This document shows positions 1 through 6,608 of a DNA stretch of 20,738 nt, piece by piece (the stretch's first letter is position 1; each line of letters begins with the position of its first letter). Source of the DNA: a virus. The DNA is taken from positions 1-20,738 of IMG/VR virus record IMGVR_UViG_3300025407_000157. The stretch is one strand, 5' to 3'. A program made the position numbers and the translations under genes. The notes under the pieces were generated by a model that was given only the letters and a program-made list of their open reading frames with translations, was not told where the DNA came from and searched no databases.

Positions 1-2849
1 ATTTAACATTCGTAGCACAAAGTGTAGGTGTAACTACATTAGGTTTAGTGGGTGAGACTTTACAAGGTCCAGCATTCGAACCGATTTTAATTTCGAGTTT
101 TGACAGTTATAAGTCATATTTCGGACCAACTTCTCCTGAAAAAGACGGAGCAAATAATCCAAAATATGAATTAGGATATGTTGCTAAATCTTATTTACAA
201 GAGTCTAATCAACTTTTTGTAACAAGAGTTTTAGGTTTAACAGGATATAATCCAAACAAAACATTTGGTATTGTATCACAAGGTGGTATTTTAGTAGACC
301 ATTTAGAGGAGTATTTAGCAGGAACTTACACAGGTAATACCGCTTCAAACTTTTCATTCAATCCAAATAATCCAACCGCATCAGATATCTATGTAGATTT
401 ATCAGGTGTTACCGCTTATAACGGTATGCCGATTTTAGATTATATTAGTGAAATGTATAGTGGTTTAACAAGTTCAGATTCAGGAAAATGGTTTGCAATT
501 GGTTTTATTCCTGCTGCCGACCCTATTTTTGTATCGTTAAATCGTACAAAAGAACAAGTTTCTCCTTTAACAGGAAAAATTTACACTGAAAATGAAAATA
601 GACAAGAGTGGTATAATACATGTTTCCGTGAATCAGTACCAGGTGACGAAACTACAATTTATGACGTAGCAAGTTATTTGTTCAGATGGACAGGTGGAAC
701 TTCATTTGATGGTGAAAGATTTGAATTCTTAGCAAGTATGGACGCTGACTATGATAATGTTGTAGTTGCAGCTTTAAGATCAAGAGGTCATTATCACCAA
801 GAAAATTTAGTTTTAGAAGTAACACAAAACTCAAATATTTCATTAACAGATACAGGTGGTATTGTATCAAATCCATTAGCAGAATTCCAAATTGATGTTA
901 CAGGTACTACAGGTGGACATAAATCATTCACAATTTCTTTAGATCAAACATCTTCAAAATATATTACTAAAGTTTTGGGAGTTGAGAATTATGACCAATC
1001 ATATGTAGACCATCCGGTTTATGTTCATGAGGTTTATCCTAATTGGTTGAAAAACGCTTTCGAACAAGGTAAAATTAGAGGTTTACAACTTACATATGTT
1101 GTTGATGATGCATCTACTGATTTCATAAAAGAATTTGATACTCCAATGAGTAATACAGTTGTTTCTGAAGTTCGTGGTGGTAAAGTTGACGAGTTGTTTA
1201 ACATTATTACTATTTCGGATGGTGAATCTGCTAACAATCAAGTAAAAATTACAATACAAAATATTAATTTAGATTCAGGTGAATTTGATTTATTAGTACG
1301 TGATTTTAATGATACTGATGATAATATAGTAGTATTAGAAAAATATTCAAGATGTTCAATGAACCCTGATGTTGCAGGATATATTGCAAACAAAATCGGT
1401 ACATCTGATGGTGAATATACATTAAACTCAAAATATATTATGTTGACTATGGCAGATAATGCTCCTGTGGATGCGGTACCTGCTGGTTTTAAAGGATTTA
1501 CAAATAAAAATAGTTTTGGTGACGATAGTAAATTAGGTGCTGTTACATATAAAACAAATTATTTTGACCCAGGTGAAACAATGTATTATAAGCCAGACGG
1601 AACACCAGTTTTGTCAAGTGGTGACAAATATAAGAAAGTATCTTTAGGTTTATCAAGTCAAAATGCATTTACCTATGATAGTGATTTATTGAAGTTTAAA
1701 GGTGTAACTGCATCAGGAACTACAAAAGGTTTCCACTTATCAACAAACGCATCAACAATTACAGGAACAACATACATTACAACTCCATATGATTTAGAAG
1801 GTCAATCTGACCCAACAAATAACAAATTAACAGATATTAACTATCGTAAGTTTACTTTTGCTGCATTTGGTGGTTTTGATGGTTGGGATATCTACAGAAA
1901 TGTAAGAACTAACACCGACCAATATATTTTCAATACTCACACATATATTTCAGGTAATACGAATAACGGTGGTGTATTCAGTTCTACAGTTGGAAATTCG
2001 GATTATTATGCATACTTACAAGGTATTATGACATATCAAAATCCTGAGGCAGTTGATATCAACGTATTTGCTACACCGGGTATTGATTTCTTAAATCATA
2101 GTTCTCTTGTTACTCAAGCAATTGACATGATTGAAAACGATAGGGCCGATTCAATTTATATTATTGGTGCACCAAATGAAACAGATGCATCAAATGTGGT
2201 TGATGATTTGGATTCAGTTTCGATTGATTCTAACTATTCAGCAACATACTGGCCTTGGATACAAATTAGAGATACAGATAATGCAACTCAATTATATATC
2301 CCACCAACAGGTGAAGTTGTTAAGAATATTGCCTTAACTGACAACGTATCTTATCCTTGGTTCGCGGTTGCGGGTTATTCAAGAGGTTTAGTAAATGCAA
2401 TCAAAGCACAAAAGAAATTAACTTTAGACGAAAGAGATAATTTATATAAAAATAGAATCAACCCAATTGCCACTTTCTCTGATACAGGAACAATCATTTG
2501 GGGTAACAAAACTTTACAAGTTAGAGAGTCTGCATTAGACAGAATTAACGTAAGAAGATTGTTATTAAGAGCAAGGAAATTAATTTCCGCAGTTGCAGTA
2601 CGTTTGTTATTTGAACAAAATGATGACCAAGTAAGACAAGAATTCTTAAGATTGGTAAATCCTATCTTAGAAGCAATCAAGAAAGAAAGAGGTTTATATG
2701 ACTTCCGTGTAACTGTATCAAGTGCACCTGAAGATATAGACGCAAACACACTTAGAGGTAAAATCTATGTGAAACCAACTCGTTCTTTAGAATTCATTGA
2801 TTTAGAGTTTGTTATCACTCCAACAGGAGCTTCATTTGAAAATATCTAA
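1..2849 (+). CDS. 18: Tail sheath protein (T4 gp18-like), 5' end outside window
   Basis: This protein forms the contractile sheath around the tail tube. The reading frame is open from base 3 (Leu-Thr-Phe-Val-Ala-Gln...), so the GTG at 48 is not the start and the gene begins upstream; at least 949 residues are present, against 659 in T4 gp18. The last ~130 residues carry the conserved sheath C-terminal domain: a basic helical stretch (INVRRLLLRARKLI), then FEQNDDQVRQEF, a mixed strand region with LRGKIYVKPT and a final EFIDLEFVITP strand. The N-terminal part (GETLQGPAFEPILISSFDSY) matches the usual sheath opening. The extra length lies in the middle and probably forms surface insertions on the sheath. 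The TAA stop is followed within 30 bases by a hairpin terminator. The family call is by recalled resemblance and is strong. Confidence 0.93.
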   Translation, partial: LTFVAQSVGVTTLGLVGETLQGPAFEPILISSFDSYKSYFGPTSPEKDGANNPKYELGYVAKSYLQESNQLFVTRVLGLTGYNPNKTFGIVSQGGILVDHLEEYLAGTYTGNTASNFSFNPNNPTASDIYVDLSGVTAYNGMPILDYISEMYSGLTSSDSGKWFAIGFIPAADPIFVSLNRTKEQVSPLTGKIYTENENRQEWYNTCFRESVPGDETTIYDVASYLFRWTGGTSFDGERFEFLASMDADYDNVVVAALRSRGHYHQENLVLEVTQNSNISLTDTGGIVSNPLAEFQIDVTGTTGGHKSFTISLDQTSSKYITKVLGVENYDQSYVDHPVYVHEVYPNWLKNAFEQGKIRGLQLTYVVDDASTDFIKEFDTPMSNTVVSEVRGGKVDELFNIITISDGESANNQVKITIQNINLDSGEFDLLVRDFNDTDDNIVVLEKYSRCSMNPDVAGYIANKIGTSDGEYTLNSKYIMLTMADNAPVDAVPAGFKGFTNKNSFGDDSKLGAVTYKTNYFDPGETMYYKPDGTPVLSSGDKYKKVSLGLSSQNAFTYDSDLLKFKGVTASGTTKGFHLSTNASTITGTTYITTPYDLEGQSDPTNNKLTDINYRKFTFAAFGGFDGWDIYRNVRTNTDQYIFNTHTYISGNTNNGGVFSSTVGNSDYYAYLQGIMTYQNPEAVDINVFATPGIDFLNHSSLVTQAIDMIENDRADSIYIIGAPNETDASNVVDDLDSVSIDSNYSATYWPWIQIRDTDNATQLYIPPTGEVVKNIALTDNVSYPWFAVAGYSRGLVNAIKAQKKLTLDERDNLYKNRINPIATFSDTGTIIWGNKTLQVRESALDRINVRRLLLRARKLISAVAVRLLFEQNDDQVRQEFLRLVNPILEAIKKERGLYDFRVTVSSAPEDIDANTLRGKIYVKPTRSLEFIDLEFVITPTGASFENI

Positions 2850-2873
2850 TCTAAAAGGAGATATAAAAAAGAG

Positions 2874-2903
2874 AAAGGAGGGTAGAAATACCTTCCTTTT
2901 TTT
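2874..2903 (+). terminator. Rho-independent terminator after tail sheath
   Basis: An 11-bp stem (2874-2884 with 2889-2899, one G-U pair) closed by a GAAA tetraloop runs straight into a T-run ending at 2903. It lies 25 bases after the sheath stop codon and separates sheath from tube transcription. The AAGGAGGG in its left arm looks like a Shine-Dalgarno sequence, but no start codon follows it at useful spacing. Confidence 0.88.
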
Positions 2904-2908
2904 ATTAA

Positions 2909-2926
2909 ATGTTCCACGTGGAACAT
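2909..2926. promoter_or_regulatory. parS-like 18-bp perfect palindrome (candidate ParB-binding site)
   Basis: ATGTTCCACGTGGAACAT is a perfect 18-bp palindrome. Its inner 16 bases, TGTTCCACGTGGAACA, fit the bacterial chromosomal parS pattern TGTTnCACGTGnAACA; Pseudomonas-type parS sites have this core. ParB binds such sites as a dimer, loads CTP and spreads along DNA. The match is seen directly; binding by a host or phage ParB is inference. No parA or parB gene lies in the window. A phage repressor operator is the main alternative. Confidence 0.62.
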
Positions 2927-2932
2927 ATTTTC

Positions 2933-2944
2933 CCAGTATACTGG
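2933..2944. repeat. 12-bp palindrome CCAGTATACTGG
   Basis: This perfect 12-bp palindrome starts 6 bases after the parS-like site. Its left half (CCCAGTATA, 2932-2940) also has an inverted copy TATACTGGG at 3014-3022, so it could pair locally or across 73 bases, or serve as an operator with a distant half-site. Confidence 0.7.
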
Positions 2945-2950
2945 TATATT

Positions 2951-3016
2951 CTGGAACCGGTTATTAAAGTATTTATATTATATATTATATTAAAGTAGTA
3001 AACTGGAACTGGTTAT
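2951..3016. repeat. Direct repeats CTGGAACYGGTTAT (x2) and ATTAAAGTA (x2)
   Basis: CTGGAACCGGTTAT at 2951-2964 recurs as CTGGAACTGGTTAT at 3003-3016 (one mismatch in 14), offset 52 bases or about five helical turns. ATTAAAGTA occurs at 2963-2971 and 2989-2997. The hexamer TGGAAC inside the long repeat also forms half of the parS-like palindrome (2919-2924), giving three copies in line. They look like iterons or operator half-sites. Confidence 0.6.
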
Positions 3017-3048
3017 ACTGGGTGACTGTAAAAAACTACGGAAAATTT

Positions 3049-3075
3049 TTGACAAAATCAAGTATTTCGTATAAT
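3049..3075 (+). promoter_or_regulatory. Sigma70-like promoter pair upstream of tail tube
   Basis: TTGACA (3049-3054) and TATAAT (3070-3075) are both exact consensus hexamers, but the spacer is 15 bases, shorter than the preferred 17. Transcription would start near 3082, giving a leader of about 75 bases before the tube ATG. Bacteroidetes primary sigma factors favour a different pattern (TTG / TAnnTTTG), so use by the suggested host is uncertain. Confidence 0.38.
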
Positions 3076-3155
3076 ATCTTAAAAAAAAATTATTTTCTAA
3101 TATTGTTATATTTATAAGAAAGTAAATAATACAAAAAAAACTTAACTAATACAAC

Positions 3156-3644
3156 ATGGCAGATTTACTAATGAAAATGCCGGTTCCTTACGAACCGAAA
3201 AGAGTCAACCGATTTATACTAAGATTCCCATCATCTTTGGGTATCAACGAATGGTATGTACAATCGGCTGCAAGACCTAAAGCTAAAATTAACGTTACTC
3301 CAATTCCGTTTTTAAATACATCAACTTATGTTGCAGGTAGATTTGAGTGGGAAACTATGAACGTAGTATTCAGAGATCCAATTGGACCATCTGCAGCTCA
3401 AGCACTTATGGAATGGTTCCGTTTACATGCAGAATCTGTTACAGGTCGTATGGGTTATGCTGCTGGTTATAAGAAGGATGTAGAATTAGAATTATTAGAC
3501 CCAACAGGTGTAGTAGTTGAAAAATGGATTTTACAAGGTACTTTCTTATCTGATTTGGATTTCCAAAACTTAGATTACTCAGACGATAAATTGGCTACTA
3601 TCCAAGCTACTTTAAGAATGGATAGATGTATCTTAGTATACTAA
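3156..3644 (+). CDS. 19: Tail tube protein (T4 gp19-like)
   Basis: This is the subunit of the rigid inner tail tube through which DNA passes. It has 162 residues, almost the same as T4 gp19 (163). Recognisable features are the opening MPVPYEPKRVNRFILRFP, the strand FEWETMNVVFRDPIGPSAAQALMEWF, and the closing DLDFQNLDYSDDKLATIQ followed by ATLRMDRCILVY, all typical of myovirus tube proteins. It starts after an A/T-rich leader with no Shine-Dalgarno sequence; the next in-frame Met (residue 6) is less likely to be the start because family members begin with a short leader before the MPVP-like segment. It is a single-gene unit, bounded by a terminator on each side. In T4 the portal gene follows gp19; here the tail assembly genes follow instead. 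Confidence 0.95.
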   Translation: MADLLMKMPVPYEPKRVNRFILRFPSSLGINEWYVQSAARPKAKINVTPIPFLNTSTYVAGRFEWETMNVVFRDPIGPSAAQALMEWFRLHAESVTGRMGYAAGYKKDVELELLDPTGVVVEKWILQGTFLSDLDFQNLDYSDDKLATIQATLRMDRCILVY

Positions 3645-3666
3645 TATTATAATTTTAATTTATATG

Positions 3667-3700
3667 AACCGACATACCAGAAATGGGTGTCGGTTTTTTT
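3667..3700 (+). terminator. Rho-independent terminator after tail tube
   Basis: A perfect 8-bp stem AACCGACA (3667-3674) / TGTCGGTT (3688-3695) is followed by a run of seven T ending at 3700. It lies 22 bases after the tube stop and 45 bases before the next start. Confidence 0.9.
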
Positions 3701-3725
3701 ATTGAAAAACTTTACTTTATCATAG

Positions 3726-3736
3726 TTATAGTATAA
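3726..3736 (+). promoter_or_regulatory. Promoter-like 11-mer TTATAGTATAA before the gp26-like gene
   Basis: TTATAGTATAA sits 25 bases after a terminator and ends 9 bases before the ATG at 3746. The identical 11-mer occurs at 19801-19811, also between a terminator and the next gene, which suggests a shared promoter element (-10 type). No convincing common -35 was seen. Confidence 0.42.
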
Positions 3737-3745
3737 ACTTATATT

Positions 3746-4495
3746 ATGGAAGATTATAGAATAGACCCAACAATTGCATACGATGTAGTAGAATTACCAA
3801 CTAAAGGAATTTACTATAAAAATAAAAAGAAATCAGTAAGAGTAGCTTATTTAACTGCAGCAGATGAAAATATTTTATCATCACAAAATTTAATTGCTTC
3901 AGGTAAAGTGGTTGATGAATTATTAAAAAGAAAAATTATTGATAAAGATTTATCCGTTGATGAAATTGTAGAAGAAGATAGACAAGCTGTTTTAATATTT
4001 TTAAGAAATACCGCTTTTGGATCAGAATACACATTAACTGCAAATGACCCAAAAACAAATGAACAATTTAGTGTAGACGTTGATTTAAGTCAACTTAAGG
4101 TTAAAGATTTTACATTAGAAGAAGATGTAAATGGTGAATATCCATTCTATATGGAAAAAAGTAAGACTAACATTACTTTTCAGTTTTTAACAATGAAACA
4201 AGAAAAAGAAATTGATGAAATTAGAAAAAGTTGGAATGGTAATGGAGTTGCACCTGTTATTACAAAACAACTTGAATTTATGATTAAATCAGTTGGGGGT
4301 AATAAAGAACAAATGTCTATACGTCAATTCATTGAAAGTTTACCAATTAAAGACTCTCAAGATTTTAGAAAATACGTTGCAGAAAATAAACCAGGGTTAG
4401 ATTTAACCCAAACAGTAACCACCCCATCAGGAGATAGTGTCCAAATTGAAATTGGATTTGGGGTTGAATTTTTTCGCCCTTTCTACGGATTATAA
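3746..4495 (+). CDS. 26: gp26-like baseplate/tail assembly protein (T4 baseplate family)
   Basis: This 249-residue protein resembles the T4 gp26 baseplate-hub family (Pfam T4_baseplate). Recognisable features are the N-terminal VELPTKGIYYKNKKKSVRV, then the characteristic YLTAADENILSSQNLI and GKVVDELLKRKI, then EEDRQAVLIFLRNTAFGSEY. In relatives this protein sits next to the tape-measure gene and probably works as an assembly chaperone rather than a bulk structural part. The C-terminal end is short in this frame (FFRPFYGL-stop). A +1-frame ORF overlaps it and continues past the stop, so the full product may be a 293-residue frameshift fusion. It follows a terminator and a putative promoter. 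The family call is confident; the chaperone role is inferred from the gene order. Confidence 0.82.
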   Translation: MEDYRIDPTIAYDVVELPTKGIYYKNKKKSVRVAYLTAADENILSSQNLIASGKVVDELLKRKIIDKDLSVDEIVEEDRQAVLIFLRNTAFGSEYTLTANDPKTNEQFSVDVDLSQLKVKDFTLEEDVNGEYPFYMEKSKTNITFQFLTMKQEKEIDEIRKSWNGNGVAPVITKQLEFMIKSVGGNKEQMSIRQFIESLPIKDSQDFRKYVAENKPGLDLTQTVTTPSGDSVQIEIGFGVEFFRPFYGL

Positions 4496-4628
4496 GAAAA
4501 TTCAATTAGATGAGATTTTATTTTTAATTACCAGAGGTTTTACTTATGGTGATGTTTTAAGTATGCCGATATTTGTAAGGAGATATTATATCAACTTTCT
4601 AATTGAAAAACAATCAGAAAATAGTTAA
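4437..4628 (+). CDS. Short +1-frame ORF, likely C-terminal extension of the gp26-like protein (gp51-like?)
   Basis: This frame overlaps the end of the gp26-like gene and ends 19 bases before the tape-measure candidate. No ATG lies in the overlap; only GTG (4437) or TTG starts are available, with no ribosome site. The informative part is downstream of the overlap: YKKIQLDEILFLITRGFTYGDVLSMPIFVRRYYINFLIEKQ. A helix, an aromatic-Gly turn, then MP-hydrophobic-x-RR-aromatic is the pattern I associate with the second half of tape-measure chaperones and with gp51-like proteins of T4-type phages. If joined at TTT-TTT-C (4469-4475), the fusion adds 50 residues after residue 243 of the upstream protein. 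The ORF is probably real protein; whether it is translated separately or by frameshift is open. Confidence 0.68.
   Translation: MSKLKLDLGLNFFALSTDYKKIQLDEILFLITRGFTYGDVLSMPIFVRRYYINFLIEKQSENS
4469..4477 (+). promoter_or_regulatory. Candidate +1 frameshift site TTT TTT CGC
   Basis: In the gp26-like frame the codons are GAA TTT TTT CGC CCT. A ribosome with tRNA-Phe on the second TTT can move one base forward onto TTC, also Phe, and continue as GCC CTT TCT ACG into the open +1 frame. The next 0-frame codon, CGC, looks rare in these genes, where Arg is nearly always AGA or CGT; a slow A-site codon favours slippage. The 0-frame stop follows six codons later. Confidence 0.5.
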
Positions 4629-4641
4629 TTAATCTATTTAT
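4628..4641 (+). repeat. Intergenic 14-mer ATTAATCTATTTAT, copy 1
   Basis: This exact 14-mer begins on the last base of the stop codon of the short ORF and ends 6 bases before the tape-measure ATG. It is identical to 6581-6594, which also lies directly between a stop codon and the next start. It may be a phage late promoter or a translation-initiation element. Confidence 0.55.
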
Positions 4642-4647
4642 TAGGAT

Positions 4648-6579
4648 ATGGGAGATTCAAAAATTAATTGGTCTGAAAGATATGAAGCTAATGGTGGTAA
4701 TGAAAAAGCATTAAAGGCTGCCGGTATGCCTGATGATGTTTTTGAAACATTATCTAAAAAGGCACCAACTTCCGCAAGATACGGTTCTACAGGTGATGCT
4801 ATAAAAAATGTAACAAGTGGTGATTATTTTACTAAGGCTGCTAATAGTACATTTGTAGGTAGATTAGGTGGAATGTTAAGTGATTTTACAAGAGGTTTAG
4901 CGAATGGTATAAATGGTATTATATCAACACAATTCGGAGCAAAAGAAGAACAAAATGCTGCAGGTTCGATTCTTAATGTTCTTGGTAAAGGAGGTTTAAA
5001 TCCTGCTAAATTAATTCAAAAAGGTGGTGCGGAAGTTATACAAGCATTAAATACAGAATTAACAAATGAATCTAAATTATTAACTGAAATTAATTCTAAG
5101 ACAGGTATTAGTGGTGAATTATCAAAAGGTTTACAGGACGATATGAAACAAGCTTCAATTGAGGCAAGTAAATATGGTATTACTATAAATGAACTTGGAG
5201 ATTTTTATACTAAATTATCCGATAATTCAGGAAAATTTGCTTTAGTTAATAGGGGTATATTAGATTCTGCAGCACCTGTTGCAACTGTTTTAGGTAAGAC
5301 TATGAGTGAAATGGCCGATATCATGTCACAATATGAAACAGTTGGTTTAGGTGTTGATAAAACAATTAAAGAATTAGATAATGCGGCAACAAGAACTATT
5401 GGTTTAGGTTTAAATGCGAGAACGGTTAGTAAAACTATGACAGAACAAATCGGTAGATTAAATGAATATGGTTTTCAAAATGGAATACAAGGTTTAGAAA
5501 GAATGTCCCAAAAGGCTGTTGAATTTAGAATGAGTATGGATCAAGTATTCAAATTAGCTGATAATGTTTTTACCCCTGAAAAGGCTATTGAATTATCTGC
5601 AAGTTTACAGGTATTAGGTGGTGCTATGGGTGATTTTAATGACCCAATCAAATTGATGTATATGGCAACAAATAATGTGGAAGGATTACAAGACGCATTA
5701 ATTGGTGCCACACAAGGGTTAGCAACATATAATCAAGAACAAGGTAAATTTGAAATTACAGGTATCAATATAAGAAAGGCACATGAAATGGCTAATGCTT
5801 TAGGAGTTGATTATAAAGAACTTACAAAATCGGCAATAGCAGGTGCGGAAAGAATGTCTGCAACAAATGCTTTAATGGCTAACAGTATTACAAGTAATAT
5901 GAATGACAAGGATAAGGAATTTCTTATCAATATGTCACGTATGGAAGGTGGTGAGATGAAAATAGTCGTTCCCGAATCTCTACAAAAAAGTTTTGGTAAT
6001 GTTACAGAAATTGCAATGGATAAACTTACAAGTTCACAAGTAACGCAATTGACAGAATATCAAAAACAATTTGAAAAAATGGATTCTAAAGCAATTGCTA
6101 TGAGTCAATTAACTGAAACTCAAAAAATGGTAAGAGATTTGGATGTTGTGGCATCATATTATAGAGTTCAAACAGCACAATATCTTAGAGGTGCAGGTAC
6201 TGCTTTCTTAAAGAGCGAACTTGGAAAAAGTATGCAGAGTGCTTTGAATAATATGAGTGAAGAAGATAAGAAAAAAAATATATATGGTTCATCAAAAGAG
6301 GCAGAAGATAAAATAGTTGGTATGACAAATGCAATAGGTAATGCCGCAAATAAAGCATTGGACATTGCTAAAGAAGGATGGGATAAAGTAACTGGTAAAA
6401 ATAGTCCAACAACACAACCTACTACACAAAATGTTAATGTAACATTTTACCATAAATCTGAAGGTACTATTACCGATTCTGTATTTGATGGGGTTCGTAA
6501 AAATCCAACATCCATGTCTAATTTTGTTTCAATGTCCCCCAAAGATTTTACAACACCAAATCCAGCACATAAAAAATAG
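4648..6579 (+). CDS. Putative tape measure protein (gp29-like position)
   Basis: This 643-residue protein is mainly helical, rich in Ala, Met, Lys, Asn and Glu, and poor in Cys. It lies straight after the gp26-like/frameshift pair, the place of the tape-measure gene in contractile and siphovirus tails. Residues ~65-130 (FVGRLGGMLSDFTRGLANGI onward) are amphipathic and Gly-rich. The long middle contains many heptad-like helices. The last ~60 residues change to a Thr/Pro/Asn-rich linker (SPTTQPTTQ) and a strand (VNVTFYHKS). T4 gp29 has 590 residues, so if it is a ruler, tail length should be about that of T4 or slightly longer. I do not recognise sequence motifs specific to gp29, so the call rests on order, size and composition. 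The start follows ATTAATCTATTTATTAGGAT. Confidence 0.65.
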   Translation: MGDSKINWSERYEANGGNEKALKAAGMPDDVFETLSKKAPTSARYGSTGDAIKNVTSGDYFTKAANSTFVGRLGGMLSDFTRGLANGINGIISTQFGAKEEQNAAGSILNVLGKGGLNPAKLIQKGGAEVIQALNTELTNESKLLTEINSKTGISGELSKGLQDDMKQASIEASKYGITINELGDFYTKLSDNSGKFALVNRGILDSAAPVATVLGKTMSEMADIMSQYETVGLGVDKTIKELDNAATRTIGLGLNARTVSKTMTEQIGRLNEYGFQNGIQGLERMSQKAVEFRMSMDQVFKLADNVFTPEKAIELSASLQVLGGAMGDFNDPIKLMYMATNNVEGLQDALIGATQGLATYNQEQGKFEITGINIRKAHEMANALGVDYKELTKSAIAGAERMSATNALMANSITSNMNDKDKEFLINMSRMEGGEMKIVVPESLQKSFGNVTEIAMDKLTSSQVTQLTEYQKQFEKMDSKAIAMSQLTETQKMVRDLDVVASYYRVQTAQYLRGAGTAFLKSELGKSMQSALNNMSEEDKKKNIYGSSKEAEDKIVGMTNAIGNAANKALDIAKEGWDKVTGKNSPTTQPTTQNVNVTFYHKSEGTITDSVFDGVRKNPTSMSNFVSMSPKDFTTPNPAHKK

Positions 6580-6580
6580 A

Positions 6581-6594
6581 ATTAATCTATTTAT
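6581..6594 (+). repeat. Intergenic 14-mer ATTAATCTATTTAT, copy 2
   Basis: Identical to 4628-4641. It continues as ATTAAAATACAATA up to the ATG at 6609. The core TATTTATA (6588-6595) recurs at 17432-17439 with nearly the same distance to the next ATG (13 versus 12 bases between motif and ATG) and at 3109-3116 in the tube leader. Confidence 0.55.
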
Positions 6595-6608
6595 ATTAAA
6601 ATACAATA

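Larger units (their letters stand above)
2850..3155. other. 306-base gene-free regulatory region between sheath and tube
   Basis: No credible ORF was seen. In order the region holds: the sheath terminator (2874-2903); an 18-bp parS-like palindrome (2909-2926); a 12-bp palindrome CCAGTATACTGG (2933-2944); a 14-base direct repeat CTGGAACYGGTTAT (2951-2964 and 3003-3016); a 9-base direct repeat ATTAAAGTA (2963-2971 and 2989-2997); an inverted repeat CCCAGTATA/TATACTGGG (2932-2940 and 3014-3022); a TTGACA...TATAAT pair (3049-3075); and an A/T-rich leader into the tube gene containing TATTTATA (3109-3116). Such density of symmetric elements in otherwise compact phage DNA points to a protein-binding control, partition or replication site. 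Confidence 0.8.

Noticed and set aside
48-50. GTG as start of the sheath gene
   Set aside because: The frame is open to the window edge and encodes the typical sheath N-terminal sequence (LTFVAQSVGVTTLGLV) upstream, so the start lies outside.
2375-2749. 124-codon antisense frame in the sheath gene
   Set aside because: It lies opposite the conserved sheath C-terminal domain; no promoter or leader of the type seen at real starts.
2876-2883. Shine-Dalgarno-like AAGGAGGG after the sheath gene
   Set aside because: It is the left arm of the terminator hairpin and no start codon follows at suitable spacing.
4466-4474. -1 frameshift at A TTT TTT
   Set aside because: The downstream ORF is in the +1 frame relative to the gp26-like gene, and a -1 slip would mispair the P-site first base (ATT with tRNA-Phe).
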